DNA of 6,307 bases from Pseudomonadota bacterium (lineage in GTDB: Bacteria; Pseudomonadota; Alphaproteobacteria; Rhizobiales; Methylopilaceae): contig JAEWEX010000332.1 in assembly GCA_023389135.1 (NCBI GenBank), positions 1-6,307 of the forward strand. The letters run 5' to 3'. Position numbers and translations under genes: made by a program. Under the pieces are notes generated by a model. The model had not been told where the DNA came from and made no database searches. It saw nothing but the letters and a program-made list of their open reading frames with translations. Below, in pieces: positions 1 through 5,900 of this stretch (positions within the stretch are counted from its first letter, which is position 1; each line of letters begins with the position of its first letter).

Positions 1-75
1 CTCTACGACCGCATCGCCGAGCGCGCGCCCTGGACCAACTACGTCATCAGGATCGATCGCTCGGTCGCGTGGTAG
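1..75 (+). CDS. C-terminal end of an unidentified protein (5' truncated by window edge)
   Basis: The first reading frame is open from base 1 to a TAG at 73-75 and gives 24 residues ending in the aromatic and basic segment TNYVIRIDRSVAW. Codon choice is G/C-rich at third positions, like the genes that follow. The gene reads in the same direction as xerC and ends 76 bases before its ATG, so the two could be co-transcribed. In many alphaproteobacteria a DUF484 or priA gene lies beside xerC, but this tail does not resemble the C-termini I know for those families. No function is assigned. The only claim is that a coding frame appears to end here. Confidence 0.5.
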   Translation, partial: LYDRIAERAPWTNYVIRIDRSVAW

Positions 76-151
76 CGGGCGCGCGGCGTTAACCGTTCCG
101 GGCCATACTGCGCGCCCGACACCACGCCGATGGCCGGACCGGACACCGCCC

Positions 152-1129
<978 letters not shown>

Positions 1130-1155
1130 CGCCGGACCGCGGGCCGCTGCCCGCG

Positions 1156-1192
1156 CTCCCTCCCCCTTGCGGGGAGGGTTGGGGTGGGGGTC
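1156..1192 (+). repeat. GC-rich intergenic repeat: hairpin overlapping a G-quadruplex motif
   Basis: Downstream of xerC, the arms CCCTCCCC (1158-1165) and GGGGAGGG (1171-1178) form a perfect 8-bp stem with loop CTTGC. The right arm runs on into further G tracts: GGGG (1171-1174), GGG (1176-1178), GGGG (1181-1184) and GGGGG (1186-1190), with loops of 1, 2 and 1 bases. From memory, a near-identical sequence recurs between genes in many high-GC proteobacteria, so this is probably one copy of a REP-like dispersed repeat. There is no T run after the stem, so it is not a standard intrinsic terminator. It may still fold in or protect the xerC mRNA 3' end. Confidence 0.65.
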
Positions 1193-1304
1193 GGTCCGAC
1201 CCGGTGCGGTGCTTCCGCATGAAACACCTCTCCATCCGCCCTGGCGGCCCGCAAGGCCCCGCCGCCGCCCGATCACAACGGCTTGACCGCGCGGCCCGCG
1301 CGGC

Positions 1305-1332
1305 TGGACACGCCGCCCCCGCCTGCTAGGCT
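1305..1332 (+). promoter_or_regulatory. Candidate housekeeping promoter for the small exported peptide gene
   Basis: TGGACA (1305-1310, five of six matches to TTGACA) is followed after 16 bases by TAGGCT (1327-1332). The -10 box is preceded by GC, giving the GCTAG form also seen before the tRNA gene. Transcription would start near 1339, leaving a short leader with the Shine-Dalgarno sequence at 1349. The position fits well, but the -10 match is only three of six. Confidence 0.4.
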
Positions 1333-1348
1333 GCCTCTCGCAACAATC

Positions 1349-1355
1349 AGGAGGT
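1349..1355 (+). promoter_or_regulatory. Strong Shine-Dalgarno sequence (AGGAGGT) fixing the start at 1365
   Basis: AGGAGGT lies nine bases before the ATG at 1365. It matches the anti-Shine-Dalgarno sequence almost perfectly and is the strongest ribosome binding site in the window. It is the main reason for calling the 49-codon frame a real gene. Confidence 0.8.
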
Positions 1356-1364
1356 GGACGTCTC

Positions 1365-1514
1365 ATGACCATCCGAGCCGCCGTGATTGGCACGCTCGCG
1401 GCCGTCGCATTCGCCGGCGCCGCGGCAGCCTGCCCCTACTCGAAGAACGTGACGGCCCAGACGCCGGCGCCGACCCAGACGGCGCAGGCGCCGATCTCGA
1501 CGCCGTCACGCTGA
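1365..1514 (+). CDS. Small exported peptide of 49 residues, unknown function
   Basis: This frame codes for a short protein with a typical export signal: MTIR, then a hydrophobic alanine-rich core at about residues 5-19, then AAAAC. Cleavage by signal peptidase I before C23 would release a mature peptide of 27 residues beginning CPYSKNVTAQ, with a Pro/Thr/Gln-rich tail. C23 could alternatively be lipidated, but the residue at -3 is Ala rather than Leu, so the lipobox is poor. Support for a real gene comes from the AGGAGGT site nine bases upstream, the promoter-like boxes before it and the intrinsic terminator 23 bases after the stop, which together make a complete single-gene transcription unit. 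I do not recognise a named family and assign no function. A disordered periplasmic or surface peptide is the most that can be inferred. Confidence 0.72.
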   Translation: MTIRAAVIGTLAAVAFAGAAAACPYSKNVTAQTPAPTQTAQAPISTPSR

Positions 1515-1537
1515 GTTTTTCGAGCGAGACCCAAGAG

Positions 1538-1569
1538 CGGCCCGGCGCCTCCACGCCGGGCCGTTTTTT
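1538..1569 (+). terminator. Intrinsic (rho-independent) terminator
   Basis: CGGCCCGGCG (1538-1547) and CGCCGGGCCG (1554-1563) form a perfect 10-bp GC stem with loop CCTCCA, followed directly by six T (1564-1569). It closes the transcription unit of the small exported peptide and separates it from the tRNA gene. Confidence 0.92.
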
Positions 1570-1587
1570 CGGCGCGACGCACCGCAC

Positions 1588-1616
1588 TTGCCACGCGCCC
1601 CGCTTCGCGCTAGAGC
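1588..1616 (+). promoter_or_regulatory. Housekeeping promoter of the tRNA-Thr gene
   Basis: TTGCCA (1588-1593, five of six matches to the -35 consensus) and TAGAGC (1611-1616) are separated by exactly 17 bases, with the -10 box in a GCTAG context. The predicted start near 1623 lies just upstream of the mature tRNA at 1627, as expected for a tRNA gene with a short 5' leader. Confidence 0.62.
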
Positions 1617-1626
1617 CGGCGCAGGC

Positions 1627-1702
1627 GCCGCCTTAGCTCAGCTGGTAGAGCACCTCATTCGTAATGAGGGGGTCGTAGGTTCGAATCCTATAGGCGGCAC
1701 CA
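1627..1702 (+). tRNA. tRNA-Thr, anticodon CGT
   Basis: The full cloverleaf can be drawn. The acceptor stem is GCCGCCT (1627-1633) with AGGCGGC (1692-1698). The D stem is GCTC (1636-1639) with GAGC (1648-1651). The anticodon stem is CCTCA (1653-1657) with TGAGG (1665-1669), around loop TTCGTAA. The T stem is GTAGG (1675-1679) with CCTAT (1687-1691), around TTCGAAT. The anticodon CGT (1660-1662) reads the Thr codon ACG, a common codon in a high-GC genome. The terminal CCA is encoded (1700-1702). A run of five T follows at 1704-1708. tRNA 3' ends are common insertion sites for genomic islands, and the gene downstream here (rhuM family) looks acquired. Confidence 0.97.
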
Positions 1703-1850
1703 GTTTTTCCCCGCATGACGATCCTGATCGCCCGTTCATTGTCGCTCAACGCTGGACGACCGCTGGTTGAGTATGGCGGGCCGGGTGCCTGGGCCGTATC
1801 CGGCGGTGCTGTGGATTAAGCCGGTTCCGTAAGCCCTGGGACAAATAAAG

Positions 1851-1866
1851 AACGTCGATTTACGTT
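1851..1866. promoter_or_regulatory. Inverted repeat AACGT-N6-ACGTT upstream of the rhuM family gene
   Basis: AACGT (1851-1855) and ACGTT (1862-1866) form a perfect 5-bp dyad with a 6-bp spacer, 64 bases before the rhuM start, in the less GC-rich spacer between the tRNA and that gene. It could be an operator. I cannot place a convincing promoter here: TTTACG (1859-1864) with TACGGT (1883-1888) at 18 bases, or a lone -10-like TTTAAT (1904-1909), are the best candidates and both are weak. The dyad is short enough to arise by chance. Confidence 0.25.
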
Positions 1867-1929
1867 GGCGTCGAAAATCCCCTACGGTGTCGGGGCCGCC
1901 CCATTTAATTCTGAGAGATCACGGCCTCG

Positions 1930-2940
1930 ATGTCCGAGGACAACCTCATTCTCTATGCCACGGAAGATGGGCGCGACCGCGTTCATCTGCGCGCCCGGGA
2001 CGGCACGGTATGGCTGTCCTTAAGTCGGCTCACCGAGCTTTTCGAGCGCGACAAATCCGTCATTTCCCGCCACATCGCCAATATTCTCGGCGAGGCGGAG
2101 CTGGTCCGGGATTCAGTTGTTGCAAAATTTGCAACAACTGCCGCCGACGGCAAGACCTATCGGGTCGATCACTATAATCTCGATATGATCCTTGCCGTCG
2201 GATATCGGGTGAGATCCCCCCGCGGAATCCAGTTCCGCCGGTGGGCGACGACGACCCTCAAGGACTATCTCTTGAAGGGCTACGCGATGGACGACGCCCG
2301 GCTGAAACAGCCGGGATATGACTATTTCGACGAACTGCTCGAACGCATCCGGGACATACGTGCGTCGGAGGCACGTTTCTACCAGAAGGTCCGGGACATA
2401 CTTTCGCTAAGCGAGGATTACGATTCTCGCCTGAAGTCCGTGAGCACCTTCTATGCGACCATCCAGAACAAGATGCTGCACGCCGTCACGGGCCATACCG
2501 CCGCGGAACTCGTCATTGCCCGCTCTGACGCAGCAGCCCCGAACATGGGGCTGACCTCGTGGGCCGGGTCGCGAGTTCGCAAGGGCGATGTCGTGACCGC
2601 CAAGAACTACCTCGCACAGCCGGAGCTTTCCGAACTCAACCTTATCGTCACCATGTTCCTCGATACGGCCGATCTGCGCGCTCGACGTCGCCAGACCATG
2701 AAGTTGGCGGAATGGGAAGGCGTGCTCGACAATTTCCTGCGCGCCAACGAACTGGGTGTCCTCGCCAACGCCGGCTCCGCTTCTCACAGTCAGGCTGCCC
2801 GGGTTGCCGAGGCGCGCTACGAGAGCTTCGATACGGCCCGGCGAGCGGCCGAACGTCTTGCCGATGCAGAAACGGACGAGCTGGAAGAACTTCGGCGCAT
2901 CGCAGAAGATATGCAGAGCGCGGGCAAGGAACCGTCCTGA
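1930..2940 (+). CDS. RhuM family protein (Virulence_RhuM)
   Basis: The 336 residues match the RhuM family over apparently full length. Residues about 24-55 hold a helix-turn-helix-like segment (WLSLSRLTELF...SVISRHIANIL) resembling phage antirepressor/BRO-type N-terminal domains. Residues 78-125 hold the family core (YNLDMILAVGYRVRS, QFRRWATTTLKDYLLKGYAM). Later conserved-looking blocks are ASEARFYQKVRDI (145-157), TGHTAAELVIARSDA (187-201) and the segment about 206-271 ending near EWEGVLDNFL. There is no signal peptide or membrane segment, so it should be cytoplasmic. In Salmonella, rhuM lies on pathogenicity island SPI-3 at the selC tRNA gene, and relatives sit beside restriction-modification or Fic genes. 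The molecular role is not established. An in-frame TGA at 1912-1914 rules out a longer product, and the Shine-Dalgarno sequence (GAGAGA, 1913-1918) is poor and distant. The gene is an orphan between core genes, visibly less GC-rich than they are, which suggests horizontal acquisition. A 27-bp palindrome lies in codons 62-71. Confidence 0.88.
   Translation: MSEDNLILYATEDGRDRVHLRARDGTVWLSLSRLTELFERDKSVISRHIANILGEAELVRDSVVAKFATTAADGKTYRVDHYNLDMILAVGYRVRSPRGIQFRRWATTTLKDYLLKGYAMDDARLKQPGYDYFDELLERIRDIRASEARFYQKVRDILSLSEDYDSRLKSVSTFYATIQNKMLHAVTGHTAAELVIARSDAAAPNMGLTSWAGSRVRKGDVVTAKNYLAQPELSELNLIVTMFLDTADLRARRRQTMKLAEWEGVLDNFLRANELGVLANAGSASHSQAARVAEARYESFDTARRAAERLADAETDELEELRRIAEDMQSAGKEPS
2114..2140. 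repeat. Perfect 27-bp palindrome inside the rhuM family coding sequence
   Basis: CAGTTGTTGCAAA (2114-2126), a single central A (2127) and TTTGCAACAACTG (2128-2140) form perfect 13-bp inverted arms. The stretch codes for S62 to A71 (SVVAKFATTA) and uses A/T-ending codons unlike its surroundings. A repressor site 184 bp into the gene, possibly for autoregulation, is one reading. RNA folding is less natural because the one-base centre leaves no proper loop, although an inner open loop with about 11-bp arms would work. The conserved protein sequence may also produce part of it. Confidence 0.7.
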
Positions 2941-3040
2941 ACGCGATACACCACCTCCCGCGCGATGCCCTTGCTGACAGGCACCTCGTTGGATCGGAGC
3001 GGCGTCGTGCGCGCATGCCCTTCGCCGCCCTCTTGCCCCG

Positions 3041-3069
3041 GCGACAAGGCAACCCTGCTGCCCTATACT
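3041..3069 (+). promoter_or_regulatory. Promoter of the terB-like/amidotransferase operon, predicted leaderless
   Basis: TATACT (3064-3069, five of six matches to TATAAT) lies exactly 17 bases after GCGACA (3041-3046, four of six matches, including GACA). The expected start, six to eight bases after the -10 box, falls at or next to the A of the ATG at 3077. A weak TTGCC (3033-3037)/GGCAA (3048-3052) inverted repeat brackets the -35 box. Confidence 0.55.
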
Positions 3070-3076
3070 CCTCTCC

Positions 3077-3547
3077 ATGCTCGATCGAATCCGCGCCTTT
3101 GTCGACCAGCTCGTCGCCGCGCCCGGAAGCCACGCGCCCCTGGAGGGCGAGGAGGCCCGCGTCGCGGCGGTGGCGCTCATGTGCCACGTGATCGCCGCCG
3201 ACGGCGTCGTCGAGGAGCAGGAGCGCGACGCCTTGATGGCCGTGGTGGCGGCCCGCTTCGGGCTCGATGCCGGCGAGACCGAGGATCTCATCGCCGAGGC
3301 CGCGCGCCAGGATCGCGAGGCGGTGGACTTCTACAGCTTCACCTCCACCCTCAAGCGCGTGCTCGGCCGCGAGGAGCGGCTGTCGCTGGTGGGCGCCATG
3401 TGGGAGCTGGTCTATGCCGATGGCGGCGTCCATGAGTTCGAGGACAACGTCATCTGGCGGGTCGCCGAGCTGCTCGGCATCGACGGCCGCGAGCGCATGG
3501 CGCTGAAGCAGGCGGCCTCGGGCCGCGGCCCGGCGGGCGGCGGCTGA
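3077..3547 (+). CDS. TerB-like (tellurite resistance TerB family) protein
   Basis: This 156-residue cytoplasmic, all-helical acidic protein belongs to the TerB/DjlA-type fold. The two halves of the domain are visible: helices at about residues 27-60 with ADGVVEEQE (41-49), and at about 103-135 with YADGGVHEFED (113-123). The paired ADG-plus-acidic segments are the putative metal-binding sites of the family (D42, E46, E47; D115, E120, E122). Stand-alone proteins like this are common in alphaproteobacteria and are not by themselves evidence of tellurite resistance: no terC, terD, terE or terZ lies nearby. The role is best described as unknown, perhaps metal- or stress-related. The start at 3077 has no purine-rich ribosome binding site (CCTCTCC precedes it), but it lies where transcription should begin. 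Its TGA overlaps the ATG of the next gene by one base. The last seven residues are a Gly/Pro-rich tail. Confidence 0.85.
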   Translation: MLDRIRAFVDQLVAAPGSHAPLEGEEARVAAVALMCHVIAADGVVEEQERDALMAVVAARFGLDAGETEDLIAEAARQDREAVDFYSFTSTLKRVLGREERLSLVGAMWELVYADGGVHEFEDNVIWRVAELLGIDGRERMALKQAASGRGPAGGG

Positions 3548-4308
3548 TGCGCCCGGTCCTGGTCGTGCTCCACCAGGAGACCTCCACCGCGGGCCGGGTC
3601 GGCACGCTGCTGGCCGCGCGCGGCATGGCGCTGGACATCCGCCGCCCGCGCTTCGGCGACCCGCTGCCCGACACCATGGACGGCCATGCCGGCGCGGTGG
3701 TGTTCGGCGGGCCCATGAGCGCCAATGACGGGGACGACTGGCTGCGGCGCGAGACCGACTGGCTCGCCGTGCCGCTGTCGGAGGGCGCGCCGCTGCTGGG
3801 CATCTGCCTCGGCGCGCAGATGATGGTGCGCCATCTCGGCGGCCGCGTCGCGCCCCATGCCGGCGGCCGCGCCGAGATCGGCTACTACCCGCTGGTGCCG
3901 ACCGATGCGGGCGCCGCGCTGATGGACTGGCCGGGCCATGTCTACCAGTGGCACCGCGAGGGCTTCGACCTGCCCGCCGGCGCCACCCTGCTGGCCGCCG
4001 GCGGCGACTTCCCGAACCAGGCGTTCCAGGCCGGGCCCGCCGCCTTCGGGCTGCAGTTCCACCCGGAGGTCACGCATCACATGATGTGCCGCTGGACCAC
4101 GCGCGGCGCGGAGCGGCTGTGCCTGCCCGGCGCCCAGCCCCGCGAGCATCATTTCGACGGCCGCGCGCTGCATGACGGCGCGGTGCGCCGCTGGCTCGGG
4201 GAGTTCCTGGAGCTGTGGCTCGGCCGCGACCGGCGGGCCGCCGCCGATCCGGCCAGGACGGCGGGAGCCGGGTTCCGGCTGGCGGAGGCCGCGGCGCCGT
4301 CGCGCTGA
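3547..4308 (+). CDS. Class I glutamine amidotransferase (GMP synthase-like GATase domain protein)
   Basis: This 253-residue stand-alone type 1 glutamine amidotransferase would hydrolyse glutamine and pass ammonia to an acceptor, though the true substrate is unknown. The triad is intact: nucleophile C87 in the elbow GICLGAQ (85-91), H172 and E174 in FHPEV (171-175). The oxyanion-side loop VFGGPMSAND is at 52-61. It lacks the ATP-pyrophosphatase and dimerisation domains of GMP synthase, so it is not GuaA. The family also includes proteins acting on gamma-glutamyl compounds or as peptidases. Residues after about 225 are an Arg/Ala-rich tail that looks disordered. The ATG shares one base with the terB-like stop (TGATG at 3545-3549), which implies translational coupling in one operon. 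The gene ends 16 bases from the convergent asd stop, with no terminator hairpin visible between them. Confidence 0.87.
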   Translation: MRPVLVVLHQETSTAGRVGTLLAARGMALDIRRPRFGDPLPDTMDGHAGAVVFGGPMSANDGDDWLRRETDWLAVPLSEGAPLLGICLGAQMMVRHLGGRVAPHAGGRAEIGYYPLVPTDAGAALMDWPGHVYQWHREGFDLPAGATLLAAGGDFPNQAFQAGPAAFGLQFHPEVTHHMMCRWTTRGAERLCLPGAQPREHHFDGRALHDGAVRRWLGEFLELWLGRDRRAAADPARTAGAGFRLAEAAAPSR

Positions 4309-4324
4309 GCGGATGCGAGGACCG

Positions 4325-5353
4325 TCAGGCGGCCCTCTTCAGCAGCCCGCGATTGACCAGGCTCTCGGCGATCTGGATGGCGTTCAGCGCCGCGCCCTTG
4401 CGCAGATTGTCGGACACGATCCACATGGCCAGCCCGTTCTCCACCGTCGCGTCCTCGCGGATGCGGGAGACGAAGGTGGCGTAGTCGCCCACGCACTCCA
4501 CCGGGGTCACGTAGCCGCCGGGCTCGCGCTTGTCGACCACCAGGATGCCCGGCGCCTCGCGCAGGATGTCGCGCGCCTCCTCCGGCGAGATCGGCCGCTC
4601 GAACTCGATGTTGACCGCCTCGGAATGGCCCACGAACACCGGCACGCGCACGCAGGTGGCGCTGAGCCGGATCCTCGGGTCGAGGATCTTCTTGGTCTCC
4701 GCCATCATCTTCCATTCCTCCTTGGTGTAGCCGTCCTCCATGAAGACGTCGATGTGGGGAATGACGTTGAAGGCGATCTGCTTGGGGAACCTGTCGGGCG
4801 CCACGTCCTGGCCGGGCACATACTTGCCCTTGGTCTGGTTCCACAGCTCGTCCATGGCGTCCTTGCCGGCGCCGGACACCGACTGGTAGGTCGACACCAC
4901 CACGCGGCGGATGCCGGCCGCGTCGTGCAGCGGCTTCAGCGCCACCACCAGCTGCGCCGTGGAGCAGTTCGGGTTGGCGATGATGCCCTTCTTGGTGAAG
5001 CCGGCCACCGCCTCGGGATTGACCTCGGGCACCACCAGCGGCACCTGGGCGTCGTAGCGCCAGGCCGAGGAGTTGTCGATCACCACCGCGCCCTGGGCGG
5101 CGATCTTCGGCGACCACTCCTTGGACACCGTGCCGCCCGCCGACATCAGGCAGATGTCGGTGGTGGAGAAGTCGAACTGCGCCAGGTCGCGGCACTTCAG
5201 CGTCCTGTCGCCGAACGAGACCTCCATGCCCTGGCTGCGCCGCGAGGCGAGCGGGATCAGCTCGTCGACGGGAAACTCCCGCTCGTCGAGGATGTTCAGC
5301 ATTTCGCGGCCCACATTCCCGGTGGCGCCGACCACGGCGACGCGGTAGCCCAT
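4325..5353 (-). CDS. asd: Aspartate-semialdehyde dehydrogenase
   Basis: Asd reduces L-aspartyl-4-phosphate to L-aspartate 4-semialdehyde with NADPH, releasing phosphate. This is the branch point to lysine and diaminopimelate (needed for peptidoglycan), threonine and methionine. The enzyme is cytosolic. The 342 residues are the usual length for the bacterial family. The N-terminal NADP-binding Rossmann motif is VVGATGNVGREML (7-19). The catalytic cysteine is C130 in ANPNCSTAQ. Residues TCVRVPVFVGHSEAV (233-247) carry the substrate-binding arginine R236 and the acid/base histidine H243. The tail has the typical DNLRKGAALNAIQIAE (315-330). The ATG at 5353 is preceded by GGAGAAGA (5363-5356 on the minus strand) at good spacing and by a promoter at 5436-5407, so the start is secure. 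It is monocistronic within the window. No lysine riboswitch fits in the predicted leader of about 46 bases. Confidence 0.96.
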   Translation of the reverse strand: MGYRVAVVGATGNVGREMLNILDEREFPVDELIPLASRRSQGMEVSFGDRTLKCRDLAQFDFSTTDICLMSAGGTVSKEWSPKIAAQGAVVIDNSSAWRYDAQVPLVVPEVNPEAVAGFTKKGIIANPNCSTAQLVVALKPLHDAAGIRRVVVSTYQSVSGAGKDAMDELWNQTKGKYVPGQDVAPDRFPKQIAFNVIPHIDVFMEDGYTKEEWKMMAETKKILDPRIRLSATCVRVPVFVGHSEAVNIEFERPISPEEARDILREAPGILVVDKREPGGYVTPVECVGDYATFVSRIREDATVENGLAMWIVSDNLRKGAALNAIQIAESLVNRGLLKRAA

Positions 5354-5406
5354 AATCTTCTCCAGACGATTGCCTCGGCGCCGGCGGCACGCCGCGCGCG
5401 GCCCCG

Positions 5407-5436
5407 CTTAAGCCGCCATCGGCGGCCCGGTGTCAA
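5407..5436 (-). promoter_or_regulatory. Promoter of asd with a dyad in its spacer
   Basis: Reading the minus strand, TTGACA (5436-5431) is a perfect -35 box, followed after 18 bases by CTTAAG (5412-5407, three of six matches to the -10 consensus). The predicted start near 5400 leaves a leader of about 46 bases. The spacer contains a perfect dyad, GCCGCC-ATC-GGCGGC (5412-5426 on the + strand), which could be an operator or simple GC-rich symmetry. Confidence 0.55.
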
Positions 5437-5518
5437 GTTCACGGCCGTGATGGGTCGCGCACGGGCGCTGATGGATAGCGGCGCTGACGGATGACACCGC
5501 GCGGCATATGGCCCGCGC

Positions 5519-5544
5519 GGAACGTTCCGGCTAGAGTGAGCGTT
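5519..5544 (+). promoter_or_regulatory. EcfG-type (general stress sigma factor) promoter
   Basis: GGAAC (5519-5523), 17 bases, then CGTT (5541-5544) matches the GGAAC-N16/17-CGTT consensus of promoters read by the alphaproteobacterial stress sigma factor EcfG (SigT/RpoE2). It lies on the coding strand, 28 bases before the ATG at 5573, so the start near 5551 precedes the Shine-Dalgarno sequence at 5563. A housekeeping -10-like TAGAGT (5532-5537) also lies inside, but its 17-base-upstream partner TGGCCC is poor. The -35 element is half of a perfect palindrome, CGGAACGTTCCG (5518-5529). Confidence 0.62.
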
Positions 5545-5562
5545 GAATCAGCGGTTCGAAAC

Positions 5563-5566
5563 GGAG
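5563..5566 (+). promoter_or_regulatory. Shine-Dalgarno GGAG choosing the ATG at 5573
   Basis: GGAG within ACGGAGAG lies six bases before the ATG at 5573. A TTG at 5543 opens the same frame earlier, but it overlaps the predicted promoter element, would add ten charged and polar residues before the signal peptide, and has no comparable ribosome binding site. The ATG is preferred. Confidence 0.7.
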
Positions 5567-5572
5567 AGTGCC

Positions 5573-5872
5573 ATGCGCCGCCTTCTTGTCCTTACCGTCG
5601 CTGCGGCGACACTCGCCGCCGCGGTTCCGGCAGCCGCCCAGGTCATCACCCGCGACGGCCCGCGCGTCACGGTGACGCCGCGCGCCGTGGTGACGCCGGC
5701 GCGCCCGGCCCAGTCCTATGCGCTCGACCCGGTCTTCGCCGCGCCGTGGGAGGCGTCCTATTACGAGGGCGTCACCGGCTTCCAGCGCTATCCGCTGCCC
5801 GATCCGCTCTACGTTCCCGGGCAGCGCGGGCTCAAGATCGACTTCCGGGCGCCCGACGCGCTGATGCGCTGA
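5573..5872 (+). CDS. Small exported protein of 99 residues, unknown function
   Basis: This is a predicted periplasmic protein. The signal peptide is clear: MRR, a hydrophobic core at residues 4-18, and PAAA then Q, giving signal peptidase I cleavage after A22. The mature part of about 77 residues opens with a Val/Thr/Pro-rich stretch containing the near-repeat VTVTPRAVVTPA (32-43). It continues with an aromatic region, WEASYYEGVTGFQRYPLPDP, and ends in a basic segment RGLKIDFRAPDALMR. There are no cysteines after the signal, no membrane segment and no motif I recognise, so no function is assigned. The upstream EcfG-type promoter suggests induction by general stress or in stationary phase, which would make it a small envelope stress protein. 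That is inference. It is divergent from asd and convergent with the next gene, 28 bases away. Confidence 0.78.
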   Translation: MRRLLVLTVAAATLAAAVPAAAQVITRDGPRVTVTPRAVVTPARPAQSYALDPVFAAPWEASYYEGVTGFQRYPLPDPLYVPGQRGLKIDFRAPDALMR

Positions 5873-5900
5873 CGGCTCTCCCCGCGCTCGCGCCCGGGGC

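Noticed and set aside
73..100. Minus-strand GGAAC-N17-CGCT as a second EcfG promoter
   Set aside because: The -10 element is CGCT rather than CGTT, and it points away from xerC, across the end of the preceding gene.
1745..1771. CTCAAC...GTTGAG inverted repeat with a 15-base loop after the tRNA gene
   Set aside because: The arms are only six bases, with no T run after them and no gene position suggesting an operator, so it is likely chance.
2817..3047. Minus-strand frame of 76 codons across the rhuM end and the following gap, as a decayed gene fragment
   Set aside because: Half of it is antisense to rhuM, and the remainder has no recognisable homology, ribosome binding site or promoter.
3085..3092. 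TCGAATCC, identical to part of the tRNA T arm, as a possible attR of an island
   Set aside because: Eight bases are too few, the match does not extend into the acceptor stem, and it lies inside the terB-like coding sequence.
4149..5494. Long open frames opposite or out of frame with asd and the amidotransferase
   Set aside because: They overlap a fully recognisable asd on its own strand or the other one, have low-complexity composition and contain no domain.
5873..5900. Possible bidirectional terminator between the convergent 5573 and 5901 genes
   Set aside because: Only about five consecutive base pairs can form, with no T run on either strand.
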